A DNA stretch of 64,000 nucleotides from Bacteroidales bacterium (GCA_020636835.1 JACJXC010000007.1:248001-312000), one strand, 5' to 3'. Counted from the stretch's first letter, positions 7,092-16,398 are shown. The notes: a model not told the origin generated them from the sequence alone. Program-made: numbers and translations.

Positions 7092-7859
7092 TCATGCCTG
7101 TTTCTCAATAAGATACTTCCAAAACCGCTTGGGCAGAAGTTGTACATGCAGCCTTGGATTTATCCGCTCCTTAATGCACATCGATTTGAAGTAGCTTTTC
7201 CACATATCCTGAAAGAGTTGCTCTTCCGAATCCATTATGCTTCCATGTAGTAGGCCTGTGGCGGAATCGACTAGCCCATCAACCAACTTGAATTCCGAGG
7301 AAACCTGTAAATCGTAGTAGAATCCGTAGTTGCGACGGGTGTCGTAAATAATCCATTGCTGATCGGCAAAGCGATTTTCGAAATGCTTTACCACTAGGGG
7401 TAGCACGTTGTACCGGGGATCGAACGATGCGTAGTATGTGTCATCCTTGGCTTTCTGAAATCGAACAAACATCCGGATCCTCTCCGCCTCGCGGCCAACC
7501 TTTTTATCGAGTTTGAGCAACTCCAGCACATCTTTATCGCCAAAATTCAACTCAATGCTACTCTCCGAAGCAAAAGCTTTGCGCATATAGCTAAGAATCA
7601 TCATCTCTACATCTTTTGCTTCCGACAAAAAGGCGTAATAAAGCATCTGGCAGGCCGTGGCCGAAACCTTTCTGTGCAGCCCGTCCCAAACCCGCTTTGC
7701 CATTTGCTCATCGGTAAAAACCTCGTAATCGGATTGGAATAGCGATGGCTGCGGATTGTCGGTTCCAACAATTCTATTCGGGAACACTTTTTTCTGATAA
7801 CAATCGAACACCAGCGTAAGCAATCCCTCGAAGGTTTTATCGTAACTCCAAGTAATCAT
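7092..7859 (-). CDS. TIGR03915-type DNA metabolism protein (DUF4130)
   Basis: A 255-residue protein whose start (ITWSYDKTFEGLLTLVFDCY) and middle (MFVRFQKAKDDTYYASFDPRYNVLPLVVKHFENRFADQQWIIYDTRR) match the family annotated as TIGR03915, 'probable DNA metabolism protein'. Family members are nearly always next to the radical SAM protein TIGR03916, and in some bacteria are fused to a uracil-DNA-glycosylase-like domain. Here the partner lies 7 bp upstream in the same operon, confirming the assignment. The pair is thought to repair or modify bases, but I know of no settled reaction. No glycosylase fusion is present in this copy. Confidence 0.8.
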   Translation of the reverse strand: MITWSYDKTFEGLLTLVFDCYQKKVFPNRIVGTDNPQPSLFQSDYEVFTDEQMAKRVWDGLHRKVSATACQMLYYAFLSEAKDVEMMILSYMRKAFASESSIELNFGDKDVLELLKLDKKVGREAERIRMFVRFQKAKDDTYYASFDPRYNVLPLVVKHFENRFADQQWIIYDTRRNYGFYYDLQVSSEFKLVDGLVDSATGLLHGSIMDSEEQLFQDMWKSYFKSMCIKERINPRLHVQLLPKRFWKYLIEKQA

Positions 7860-7866
7860 ACCAACA

Positions 7867-9132
7867 TCAATCGGGGAATGTGAAACTTAGCTGACCGGCC
7901 AGCTTATCCTTTTTCCGCAATTGAGCCTTGGGCATAAAGAGCTGCTTCATACTCTCGGGCTTAATCTCGTTAATTGTTGGCGATGCCAGCTCGTTGCAGG
8001 AAATAAAATACTTCGCCCGTTTCATCACCACGCCCATTTTTTGGAGCTGATAGGAGCTAATTCGCCCATACCGACGCGACATCACTATCAACTTCGCCGA
8101 TTTAACACCAATACCCGGAACACGCAGGATTAACTCGAAAGGCGCCTTATTGATATCCACAGGAAACATCCACGGATTACGAATGGCGTAACTCAACTTG
8201 GGATCGATTTCCAGATCCAGATTAGGATGCTTATCGTTCACAATCTCATCGACCCGGAAAAAGTAGAAACGCATAAGCCAATCGGACTGGTAAAGTCGGT
8301 GCTCCCGAACCAAGGGCGGAGTAGCCAGAACGGGTAAGCGGCTATCGTCCTTATTTATGGGAATATAGCCCGAGTAGTAAACCCGTTTCAAATTTTGATG
8401 GTTGTACAAACCCGACGACAGGGTGAGAATCTGCTGATCCGAATCGGGCGTTGCCCCAACAATCATCTGTGTGCTTTGCCCCGCAGGCGCAAACTTTGGT
8501 GCAGATCGGAATTTGCGCGAATCCTCCTTGTTCACCAAAATTCCCTGATGAATGGAGTTCATTGGGGTTAGAATGCTTGGGTAGTCCTTTTCGGGGGCAA
8601 GCATTTTCAGGTTCGACTCCGAGGGAATCTCAATGTTAACGCTCAACCTGTCGGCATAAAGTCCAGCCTCGCGAATTAATTCGGGGCTGGCACCCGGAAT
8701 GCTTTTTAGGTGAATATACCCATTGTACCGATGGATAGTTCTTAACTCCTTTGCCACGCGTGTTAACAACGACATCGTATGATCGGGACTCTTTACAATA
8801 CCCGAACTCAGGAATAACCCCTCGATATAATTCCTACGGTAAAACGCAATGGTTAAATCCACAATCTCCTTAACGGTGAATGCGGTACGCGGCACATCGT
8901 TACTACGCCGGTTAAGGCAGTAGGCGCAATCGTACATACAGTGATTGGTGAACATAATTTTTAGCAACGACACACAGCGCCCATCCTCGGTAAAGCTGTG
9001 GCAAATACCCCAGGGCGAGGCATTGCCCAAGCCCTTGCCACTATTCCCACGATTGCTGCCGCTGGACGAGCAGGACACATCGTACTTAGCAGCACCAGCA
9101 AGTATCTCTAGTTTTTTCAGAACATCACCCAT
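7867..9132 (-). CDS. Radical SAM DNA modification/repair-type protein (TIGR03916)
   Basis: A 421-residue radical SAM enzyme. The CX3CX2C cluster motif is C65-MYD-C69-AY-C72, which would bind a 4Fe-4S cluster and S-adenosylmethionine. Near residues 335-380 a helix-hairpin-helix (LRVPGIGVKSAKLIVMSRRYG) suggests DNA binding. This layout and the next-door TIGR03915 gene fit TIGR03916, the 'putative DNA modification/repair radical SAM protein' linked to uracil-DNA glycosylases. The ATG at 9132 is preceded by a 111-bp region shared with the divergent LexA-like regulator. The palindromes there suggest joint control, which is an inference. Confidence 0.85.
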   Translation of the reverse strand: MGDVLKKLEILAGAAKYDVSCSSSGSNRGNSGKGLGNASPWGICHSFTEDGRCVSLLKIMFTNHCMYDCAYCLNRRSNDVPRTAFTVKEIVDLTIAFYRRNYIEGLFLSSGIVKSPDHTMSLLTRVAKELRTIHRYNGYIHLKSIPGASPELIREAGLYADRLSVNIEIPSESNLKMLAPEKDYPSILTPMNSIHQGILVNKEDSRKFRSAPKFAPAGQSTQMIVGATPDSDQQILTLSSGLYNHQNLKRVYYSGYIPINKDDSRLPVLATPPLVREHRLYQSDWLMRFYFFRVDEIVNDKHPNLDLEIDPKLSYAIRNPWMFPVDINKAPFELILRVPGIGVKSAKLIVMSRRYGRISSYQLQKMGVVMKRAKYFISCNELASPTINEIKPESMKQLFMPKAQLRKKDKLAGQLSFTFPD

Positions 9133-9166
9133 TGCTCAAAATATTATGCAAAGTAAATTTGCGATT

Positions 9167-9217
9167 GCATCAAATTATCTCTAATTTTGATGCTAAAATT
9201 ACTAATATTTTTAGCAT
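9167..9217. promoter_or_regulatory. Two overlapping inverted repeats in the divergent region, candidate operators
   Basis: The first repeat is GCATCAAA-N11-TTTGATGC (9167-9193) and the second ATGCTAAAA-N10-TTTTAGCAT (9190-9217), both with perfect arms. A -7-like TAATTTTG on the plus strand (9182-9189) lies between the arms, and a third TTAGCA half-site follows at 9229-9234. On the minus strand TTACTTTG (9149-9156) is a possible -7 for the radical SAM gene. The layout fits autoregulation by the S24 regulator and perhaps control of the repair genes. Confidence 0.5.
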
Positions 9218-9243
9218 AAATATTTTTATTAGCAAATAAATTT

Positions 9244-10041
9244 ATGAGCAAACTACTGGGCTTAAATATCAAACACTTACGCAAGATTAGGAATCTAACC
9301 CAAGATCAACTGGCCGATAAGATTGGGGTAAACCGCGCCATGATTGGCTCGTACGAGGAAGGACGGGCTGTTCCTAAACTCCCAGCGCTGCAAATTCTAT
9401 CGCACTACTTCAACGTTAGCATCGACAATTTGGTAAATACCGATTTAAGCGCAGAAAACAGTCCAACTGGCGAGGCTCAAAACATCGATTCCACGGGCAA
9501 AAACCTCAGAGTACTAACAACGCTGGTTGACAGGGACAACAAGGAACTAATCACGCTTGTTCCGGTCAAAGCATCGGCAGGGTACGCCAAGGGCTATGCC
9601 GATGCCGATTTTGTGGAAACGCTTCCAAAATTCAGTCTGCCATTCCCCGAGTTAAGCCAAGAACGTACATACCGAGCCTTTCAAATTAGCGGAAACAGCA
9701 TGGAGCCAATTCCATCGGGCGCATACATAATTTGTGAGTACCAACAAAACTGGAGCGATGTAAAAAACGGCAAAACATACATTGTAGTAACCAAGGACGA
9801 CGGAGTTGTATACAAACGTCTTTACATTAGCGATGACAACACAATTCTCCTAAAATCGGATAATCCAGAATACAACCCATACACAATCCCCTTGAACTCA
9901 ATTTCGGAGATGTGGCGAGCGCTGGGCTACATCAACTTCTCGCTGCCCGAACCCGATGAGTTGCATATGGGAAAACTCGCCGCCATGATATACAAAATGC
10001 AGGATGAAATTGATGAACTAAAAAAAGAAAAGAAGTCGTAA
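9244..10041 (+). CDS. LexA-like transcriptional regulator: XRE helix-turn-helix plus S24 peptidase domain
   Basis: The 265-residue protein has an XRE HTH at about residues 6-62 (LRKIRNLTQDQLADKIGVNRAMIGSYEEG). A C-terminal S24 domain follows, with nucleophile S152 in SGNSMEP and general base K191 in VVYKRL. An Ala-Gly pair at 112-113 (KASAGYAKGYAD) is in the right place to be the self-cleavage site, as in LexA and phage repressors. Such proteins repress target genes until RecA-like activation triggers cleavage, or act as stress regulators. The C-terminus is a charged helix (DEIDELKKEKKS). It is divergent from DNA-repair genes, and a decayed relative lies at 16.4 kb. Confidence 0.88.
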   Translation: MSKLLGLNIKHLRKIRNLTQDQLADKIGVNRAMIGSYEEGRAVPKLPALQILSHYFNVSIDNLVNTDLSAENSPTGEAQNIDSTGKNLRVLTTLVDRDNKELITLVPVKASAGYAKGYADADFVETLPKFSLPFPELSQERTYRAFQISGNSMEPIPSGAYIICEYQQNWSDVKNGKTYIVVTKDDGVVYKRLYISDDNTILLKSDNPEYNPYTIPLNSISEMWRALGYINFSLPEPDELHMGKLAAMIYKMQDEIDELKKEKKS

Positions 10042-10083
10042 AAAAAGCATCCATACTAAATGAAACGCGTAGTATGGATGCTT
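10039..10083 (-). terminator. Terminator of the RND efflux operon
   Basis: A 14-bp perfect stem (AAGCATCCATACTA and its complement) with an 11-base loop is followed on the minus strand by seven T. It begins 20 nt past the TolC-like stop codon. On the plus strand it lies directly after the S24 regulator stop, where the trailing T run is absent. Confidence 0.85.
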
Positions 10084-10102
10084 AAACTAGATAGGAGTAA
10101 AA

Positions 10103-11515
10103 CTATTTAGTTCCGCCTCCTAATGCCTTATACAAATTAACACTGTAAGTTAACTGCTCTAATTTATCCGAAACCTTATTTAACTGAGCCGAAAGCAAAC
10201 TTTGCTGAGCCGAAAGCACTTCGGTATAGTTAGCCTCACCTGCTTTTAGCAACTCCTGAGTATAATCGACAGCGTTAGTCAATGAAGTAATTTGCTTGTT
10301 TCTGAATTCATTCTTGCTTAGCGAAGCCTTAAATCCATATAAAATATCAGATACCTCTTGGCCTGCAGCAAGAACTGTACTTGAGAACGTCAACAAAGCC
10401 TCTTCCTGTTGAGCCTGGGCTATTCTTAAGTTGCTTCTCAGTTGTTTTTTATAAAATATTGGTTGGGCAAGCCCTGCGACTATGTTAGCTGCAATATTCT
10501 CTGGTTTAAAAAAATCGGAGAAACCCCCTGCCGCTAAACCAAAACTTGCAGAACTAATAGTAAGCGATGGATAGAAGCTTGCCTTAGCCGCATTGGTTAA
10601 TGCATAAGCAGAACAAAACGATAATTCGGCACGCTTAACATCTGGACGTTTTGCCAACAATTGAGCAGGAACGCCGTAGTTCAACTTTTCAGGAACAGCC
10701 TGTTCGCTAATTGAGGTTCTATCAATGCCTCCTAACTTGCGTCCGAGTAAAATACATAATGCATTCTCAGCTTTTCGAACTTGACTTTCCAACTGAGGAA
10801 TTGAAAGTTGGGTATTAAAAAGCAACGCTTTGCTCTGCTCCACAGCAGCAGCATTTTGTAAACCCGCTTCCTTTAAAGCCTCCATGGTTTCGGCACTCTG
10901 CTGAAGTAACCCAACAGTTTCCTTTGTAATTCTCAACTGCTCATCCAAAGCCAATAAACTATAATAAGTATTGACAATATTCGCAATAAGAGTTGTTTGA
11001 ACAAGATTTTTATACTCGTAACTACTTAATAGACTTGCATACTTTGCCCTGGATTGATTGCTCAACTTGCCCCACAAATCGGCCTCCCACGATGCTGCAA
11101 AACCAAGCGAAATCCTATTAGTTTCATATCCAAGAACATCCTTACCCCGATTACCATTACTTATGCGAGTATAGTCCATATTAGCACCAGCCGATAGAGT
11201 TGGTAACCCTGCGGCTCTTGCCATAGTTAAACCAGCCTCCGATTGTTTTATGCGAGTAATTGCAATCTGCAAATCGATATTCTTCTCTAAACCTTCGGCA
11301 ATTAATGCCTGTAATTTGCTATCGGCAAAATACTCCTTCCAAGGAACATCTGCAATAGTTACTGTATCGCCATTCTCGTTGGCATCGCGAACAATTCCCT
11401 GTGTATCGACCTTAGGCGATTCGCTAAGGTTCTTATAGGACTGACACGATGTTAACCCAACTGCAACTATGGCAACGAACAGAATCCTCACTCTATTCTT
11501 ATATTGATTATACAT
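10103..11515 (-). CDS. TolC-like outer membrane efflux lipoprotein (NodT family)
   Basis: A protein of 470 residues if translation starts at the ATG at 11515; the frame is open further upstream, but that part overlaps the RND stop region and lacks a signal. From this start there is a lipoprotein signal (RILFVAIVAVGLTSC) and then a conserved outer-membrane-factor body with ADLWGKLSNQSRAK, LLALDEQLRITKETV, AELSFCSAYALTNAAKASFYPSLTI and a final QQSLLSAQLNKVSDKLEQL helix. The protein would form the trimeric outer membrane channel for the RND pump directly upstream. It is the last gene of the MarR-controlled operon, ending before a strong terminator. Confidence 0.9.
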   Translation of the reverse strand: MYNQYKNRVRILFVAIVAVGLTSCQSYKNLSESPKVDTQGIVRDANENGDTVTIADVPWKEYFADSKLQALIAEGLEKNIDLQIAITRIKQSEAGLTMARAAGLPTLSAGANMDYTRISNGNRGKDVLGYETNRISLGFAASWEADLWGKLSNQSRAKYASLLSSYEYKNLVQTTLIANIVNTYYSLLALDEQLRITKETVGLLQQSAETMEALKEAGLQNAAAVEQSKALLFNTQLSIPQLESQVRKAENALCILLGRKLGGIDRTSISEQAVPEKLNYGVPAQLLAKRPDVKRAELSFCSAYALTNAAKASFYPSLTISSASFGLAAGGFSDFFKPENIAANIVAGLAQPIFYKKQLRSNLRIAQAQQEEALLTFSSTVLAAGQEVSDILYGFKASLSKNEFRNKQITSLTNAVDYTQELLKAGEANYTEVLSAQQSLLSAQLNKVSDKLEQLTYSVNLYKALGGGTK

Positions 11516-11531
11516 TGAATTGTTGTTTAAA

Positions 11532-14500
11532 TTAAATTTCAGAATCATCTGTAGTTTCAATCTTGTACTTACTAACCCGTTCCTGCAAACTTTGGAAAAG
11601 AACAAATAGTACAGGTATCACTAAAACACCAATTATTGTTCCGATGAGCATACCGCCAATAGCACTGATACCTATAGATTTGTTTCCGGTTGCACCAGCA
11701 CCATGGGCTACAGCCAACGGAAGCAACCCAAAGATGAATGCAAATGAGGTCATCAGAATTGGACGTAAACGTGCAATTGCACCGCTAATAGCGGCCTTAA
11801 CAACACTCATTCCAGCCCTTCTTCGTTGAATAGCATATTCAACAATCAAAATGGCATTCTTTGCAAGTAATCCAATTAGCATGATTAATGATATCTGAAC
11901 ATAGATATTATTCACAATACCACTGCCACTCATTGTGGATAGGAAAATAAAGATAAATACCCCAGCCAACCCAACAGGCAAAGAAAAGATAACGGCCAAC
12001 GGAAGAATGTAACTTTCATATAGCGCCGCCAGTAACAAATATACAAACACAATACACAACAAGAATATGATACCCGTTTGATTACTGCTATTTGCCTGTT
12101 CTCGGGTTATACCAGAAAAGTCATAAGTATAACCCTCTGGAATGTCAATCTCTTTTAAAGCGCTTAGCACATCACCCGAACTGTAACCTTTAGTATAGTT
12201 AGGAATAATGGTTATATCCATTGAGGTATAAAGATTGAAACGATTTAGGGTTTGAGGTCCTGTTACATCAGTAACATTAATAAACTGTGAAATTGGCACC
12301 ATCTTACCATTCGATGATTTTACCATTAGTCCATCCAAATCCTCAAGCTTAGAACGATATTCCGGAGCAGCCTGAATCATCACCCTAAACTGCTTTCCAT
12401 AAATATTGAAATTAGAGATATACATACTTCCCACGTATGCCTGTAACGCAGACATAACCTCAGAAAGAGTCAAACCAGCATCCTTAATTTTAGCCACATT
12501 TGCTTCAATCTGTTTTTGAGGGAAACGAGGGTCAAAAGTGTTCATCACCATCATTACCTCATCGCGATGTTTCACCTTTTCAATAAATTCGCTAGTAACG
12601 TTATAGAACTTATTAATATCGCCACCCGTTTTATCCTGCATCTTTACTTCAACACCACTGCTCAAGCCAAATCCCTGCAATGTTGGTGTACCAAAGAATA
12701 GGAAATTCGCATTGTTGCTCAACTGGGTTTTCTCTTTCATCATTGCCACAACTTGGGCTGAAGTAATATCCCGTTCGTTCCATGGCTTAAGCTTGATAAT
12801 CATTGAACCATAAGAACTTCCCATTCCGCTCATAAAGCTCAACCCCGAAAGATAGGTCACGCTCTCTACATCTGGAATTGATTCAGCAATTTCTACAGTT
12901 TGCAGCATTAAACTATCAGTTCGTTCGAGGGATGCTCCCGGAGGCAGACTTATCATTCCCATTACAATTCCACTATCCTCCTGAGGAACAAAGTCAACTG
13001 GCAATATCTTCATCACTCCATATAGAATAATGGCAAATACAATGATGATCGCAACTGTAATCCAACGATGACTTTTCTTCACAAGAAATTTCAACGAGGA
13101 TTTGTATTTATTGGTCGTTGCGGAAAAACCAATGTTAAAGTATTTGTAAAACCTTTTGAAAATGCTCTTCTCCTTCATTTCATCCTCGTGCGATTTCAAA
13201 AACAGAGCACAAAGAGCAGGACTTAAAGTCAACGCATTAATTGCCGAAATGAAAATGGCAACAGCCAATGTTAATCCAAACTGTTTGAAGAAAACGCCTG
13301 TTGTTCCGCCGATAAAACTTACCGGAATAAACACCGCCGCCATTACCAGGGTTATCGACACAATAGCGGGTGCAATTTCATGCAACGCTGTGAATGTCGC
13401 CTTCCTTGGATCTTTTTCACCAGCATCCATATGAGCATGAACCGCCTCAACAACCACAATGGCATCATCTACAACAATACCAATTGCCAGCACAAGAGCA
13501 AACAAGGTCAACAGGTTAATTGAAAATCCAAAGACCATTAAAAAAAAGAATGTTCCAATAATAGCCACTGGTACTGCAATAGCAGGAATAATGGTAGCCC
13601 TAAAATTCTGAAGGAAGATGAACACCACAATAAACACCAGGATAAATGCCTCTAAAAGGGTGTGTAGCACCTTCTCGATTGACGCATCCAAGAAGGCACT
13701 GGCATCATTCTCATAATCGTACTTCAATCCTGGAGGAAACGACTCGGCAGCCTTCTCCATTTGGATTTTCACATTATCGATCACCTCCTTGGCATTCGAT
13801 CCGGCAGTCTGACTAACCATAATTACAACGGTTGGATTACCGTTGTTTTTGGAAATCACACTGTAACCAAGAGAGCCAAGCTCTACCTTTGCAACATCCT
13901 TCAATCGTAATACTTGGGCTTTATTCGATCGAATGATAATATTCTCAAACTCGTCACTTGTCTTTAAACGACCAGTGAATTTCATGGAATACTGAAATGT
14001 TTGATTGCTGTTAGCCCCAATTTCGCCGGGAGCAGCCTCAATATTTTGATCCCGTAAAGCTGCAATGATCTCCGACGGTGTGATACTATAAGTATTCATC
14101 ACATCCGGTTTTAACCAGATACGCATTGAGTAATCATTGGCCCCATACGCAGCCGACTCACCGACCCCAGACACCCTTTTAATCTGAGGAAGAATATTGA
14201 TATTGGCGTAGTTTTGAATAAACCGCCCATCGTAATCGGGATTAGTCGACGACAAACTGATTAAAAGCAAGGTGCTGCTTTGCTGTTTTCGCACCGTAAC
14301 ACCAGCCTGAGTTACCTCCGACGGCAATAATGAAGTAGCCTGAGATACCCTATTTTGCACATTAACAGTAGCAATATCAGGATCTGTTCCTTGCTTAAAG
14401 TACACATTAATGGATGCACTACCTCCATTCGAAGCAGAAGATGTCATATAAGTCATTCCTTCTACACCATTAATGGACTCTTCCAAAGGAATAATCACAC

Positions 14501-14678
14501 TATTTAGAACAGCCTCGGCACTTGCACCGCTATAGCTGGTACTAACCCGGACTGTTGGAGGGGCAATATTTGGATATTGTTCAATTGGTAATGAAAAGAT
14601 ACCAATAACTCCCAAAACGACTATCAGAATAGATATGACGGTTGAAAGTACCGGCCTTTCTATAAATGTCTTTAGCAT
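11532..14678 (-). CDS. RND efflux pump inner membrane subunit (AcrB/HAE1 family)
   Basis: The 1048 residues match the full length of HAE1-type pumps. Visible landmarks are the N-terminal MLKTFIERPVLSTVISILIVVLG, the first periplasmic porter domain with EQYPNIAPPTVRVSTSYSGASAE, the TM4 motif LALVLAIGIVVDDAIVVVEAV with two adjacent Asp of the proton relay, and late TM segments including LIGLLAKNAILIVEYA. It should be the proton-driven substrate transporter of a tripartite drug or toxic-compound pump with the flanking AcrA- and TolC-like genes. It is 16 bp upstream of the TolC-like start and 18 bp downstream of the AcrA-like gene. Substrate range cannot be read from sequence. Confidence 0.95.
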   Translation of the reverse strand: MLKTFIERPVLSTVISILIVVLGVIGIFSLPIEQYPNIAPPTVRVSTSYSGASAEAVLNSVIIPLEESINGVEGMTYMTSSASNGGSASINVYFKQGTDPDIATVNVQNRVSQATSLLPSEVTQAGVTVRKQQSSTLLLISLSSTNPDYDGRFIQNYANINILPQIKRVSGVGESAAYGANDYSMRIWLKPDVMNTYSITPSEIIAALRDQNIEAAPGEIGANSNQTFQYSMKFTGRLKTSDEFENIIIRSNKAQVLRLKDVAKVELGSLGYSVISKNNGNPTVVIMVSQTAGSNAKEVIDNVKIQMEKAAESFPPGLKYDYENDASAFLDASIEKVLHTLLEAFILVFIVVFIFLQNFRATIIPAIAVPVAIIGTFFFLMVFGFSINLLTLFALVLAIGIVVDDAIVVVEAVHAHMDAGEKDPRKATFTALHEIAPAIVSITLVMAAVFIPVSFIGGTTGVFFKQFGLTLAVAIFISAINALTLSPALCALFLKSHEDEMKEKSIFKRFYKYFNIGFSATTNKYKSSLKFLVKKSHRWITVAIIIVFAIILYGVMKILPVDFVPQEDSGIVMGMISLPPGASLERTDSLMLQTVEIAESIPDVESVTYLSGLSFMSGMGSSYGSMIIKLKPWNERDITSAQVVAMMKEKTQLSNNANFLFFGTPTLQGFGLSSGVEVKMQDKTGGDINKFYNVTSEFIEKVKHRDEVMMVMNTFDPRFPQKQIEANVAKIKDAGLTLSEVMSALQAYVGSMYISNFNIYGKQFRVMIQAAPEYRSKLEDLDGLMVKSSNGKMVPISQFINVTDVTGPQTLNRFNLYTSMDITIIPNYTKGYSSGDVLSALKEIDIPEGYTYDFSGITREQANSSNQTGIIFLLCIVFVYLLLAALYESYILPLAVIFSLPVGLAGVFIFIFLSTMSGSGIVNNIYVQISLIMLIGLLAKNAILIVEYAIQRRRAGMSVVKAAISGAIARLRPILMTSFAFIFGLLPLAVAHGAGATGNKSIGISAIGGMLIGTIIGVLVIPVLFVLFQSLQERVSKYKIETTDDSEI

Positions 14679-14696
14679 ATTGCTTAATTTTGTGAA

Positions 14697-15761
14697 TTAG
14701 AATTTAATTTTCTGGCCATTCTTCAAGGTAGCAAGCCCATCGGTAACAATTACGTCACCAGCCTCGATACCTGCAAACACTGCAAAGTTCTTTCCATCGG
14801 GCATTGCCTTTACCTTGATGATCTTTTGAACCACAGAGTCGGCTACCACTTTATAAACTAAGACTTTATCCTGTTGGCTTGTGGTTGCCTTTTGAGGTAC
14901 CACTAAAACATCATTAATAACCCTAGGAATAATAACCTTTCCGCTTGTTCCACTTAGCAATAATCCCTGCTTATTAGGAAATGAAGCACGGAAACTTACA
15001 GATCCGCTAGTAGCATCAACAACACCCGAAATAGTTTGGATTTTGCCAGCATTCTCGTACTCGCTACCATCGGAAAGGATAAGCTTAACAGGCGGCATAT
15101 TCTTAATCTTTTCGGCCTGCGAATTTCCATTCCAGTTTCGCATGAATTCGTAGAGATCCTTTTCGTTCATAGAAAAATATGCTATCACATTGGTAGTATT
15201 GGCCACAGTTGTTAGTACATTAGTATTATTAACCAAGCTTCCAATTCGATACGCAATAGTTCCAACAACACCGTTGACCGGACTTGTAACCGTAGTCCAA
15301 CCAATAGATGCCTTAGCTTGCTCCAGAGCAGCCTGTGCCGATGCAAAATTATTCTCGTAGGTTGATAGGCGAACCTTACTAATAATTCCTTTATCGGCCA
15401 AAGGACGCATTCTCTCAACATCCAACTTTGCCGTGTTGAAATTAGCCTGAGCACTCTCAAGACTTTGAACAGACGATGGAGAGTTTATTTTAAATAAAGC
15501 CTGTCCTTTCTTAACAACAGCACCTTCATCTACATAAATTGTCTCTATAAATCCATCAATTCTAGGCTTGATATCGATATCCTCCTGTCCCTTTATCACA
15601 GCAGGATAAACAGATTGTAGCTCCACACTTTGCGGAGTTACTGTAGTAACAGGATAAGTCTTAACCTGACTTTCCATCACAGTTCCTGCTTTCTTTCCAC
15701 CACATGCAGTAAAAAGCATTGCGAGGCTTAACCCTCCAATAAAAAATTTAATCCCCTTCAT
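14697..15761 (-). CDS. Periplasmic adaptor (AcrA/MFP) lipoprotein of the RND pump
   Basis: I chose the ATG at 15761 because it gives a lipoprotein signal, MKGIKFFIGGLSLAMLFTACGG; the longer frame adds 19 residues with no signal. The 354-residue mature pattern fits membrane fusion proteins: a biotinyl-lipoyl half (KPRIDGFIETIYVDEGAVVKKGQALFKI), a helical hairpin (NFASAQAALEQAKASI), the second lipoyl half (VTSPVNGVVGTIAYRIGSLV) and beta-barrel and membrane-proximal parts to the end. It would link the pump and outer membrane channel. It is the second gene after marR, with a 90-bp gap. Confidence 0.92.
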   Translation of the reverse strand: MKGIKFFIGGLSLAMLFTACGGKKAGTVMESQVKTYPVTTVTPQSVELQSVYPAVIKGQEDIDIKPRIDGFIETIYVDEGAVVKKGQALFKINSPSSVQSLESAQANFNTAKLDVERMRPLADKGIISKVRLSTYENNFASAQAALEQAKASIGWTTVTSPVNGVVGTIAYRIGSLVNNTNVLTTVANTTNVIAYFSMNEKDLYEFMRNWNGNSQAEKIKNMPPVKLILSDGSEYENAGKIQTISGVVDATSGSVSFRASFPNKQGLLLSGTSGKVIIPRVINDVLVVPQKATTSQQDKVLVYKVVADSVVQKIIKVKAMPDGKNFAVFAGIEAGDVIVTDGLATLKNGQKIKF

Positions 15762-15851
15762 AATTTTTCTTTTAAAAACAACTAATTTTTTGTGTGAACG
15801 GAAGATAATTTGTACCAAAATAAACTTTCTACAATATAAATATTGATAATA

Positions 15852-16307
15852 TCAACTATTTTGAGCATTTATTTGCTCCGCTTTTGTTCGAATATGACCC
15901 AAAACCTTATAAAAGGTATCAACATCAGACTGGCTAACACCATCCAAAAGTTCCGTTTTTACTTGAAATTCAATCTCCAAGTACTGATCAATAGTTAGTA
16001 AACCCTTCTTAGTAACCAGTATTTGGTTTTTTCGTCTATCATTCATATCGACCACCCTTCGAACTAACTCCTTCTCCTCCAAAGAATCGATAATTCGGAG
16101 AATAACAGACTTATCCTTCCCCATTGATTCGGCCATATCCTTCTGAATCACATCTTGCTTTTGTTGATTTATGGCATAAAGCAATCCAAACTGATCAACG
16201 GTTAATTTAACCTCGGTTTGCTTTGCAGCTTTCTTCTTTATAACCTTAAAAATCTCGCTCAAGGTTTTTCCCAGAGCCATCCCTATAGGTTTTTCTTGCA
16301 TATTCAT
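15852..16307 (-). CDS. MarR-family transcriptional regulator of the efflux operon
   Basis: A 151-residue winged-helix protein. The recognition region is DMAESMGKDKSVILRIIDSLEEKELVRRVVDMNDRRKNQILVTKKG, with the DxRxK/R wing pattern typical of MarR. Such proteins bind palindromic DNA as dimers, and small phenolic or drug-like ligands often release them. It is the first gene of the operon with the AcrA, AcrB and TolC homologues, and a 33-bp imperfect palindrome overlaps its promoter region. The most likely model is autorepression that couples efflux to ligand. An upstream in-frame Met (residue 3) is an alternative start. Confidence 0.9.
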   Translation of the reverse strand: MNMQEKPIGMALGKTLSEIFKVIKKKAAKQTEVKLTVDQFGLLYAINQQKQDVIQKDMAESMGKDKSVILRIIDSLEEKELVRRVVDMNDRRKNQILVTKKGLLTIDQYLEIEFQVKTELLDGVSQSDVDTFYKVLGHIRTKAEQINAQNS

Positions 16308-16328
16308 TACTTAAATTTTAGAACAGCG

Positions 16329-16370
16329 CAAAGGTAAATACATTTAGTTGACAATGGCAATTAAATGTAT
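16329..16370 (-). promoter_or_regulatory. Promoter and candidate MarR operator
   Basis: The -7 box TACCTTTG (complement of 16329-16336) is an exact TAnnTTTG match. Just upstream, at 16338-16370, is a 33-bp palindrome: arms ATACATTTAGTTG and CAATTAAATGTAT match at 12 of 13 positions around a 7-bp centre. A dimer bound there would cover the -33 region. Confidence 0.65.
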
Positions 16371-16398
16371 CATAAATTGTATTAAATTCGGATTTAAC

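Noticed and set aside
7023..7250. 75-residue plus-strand frame after the helicase
   Set aside because: It lies mostly over the opposite-strand TIGR03915 gene and has no coding features.
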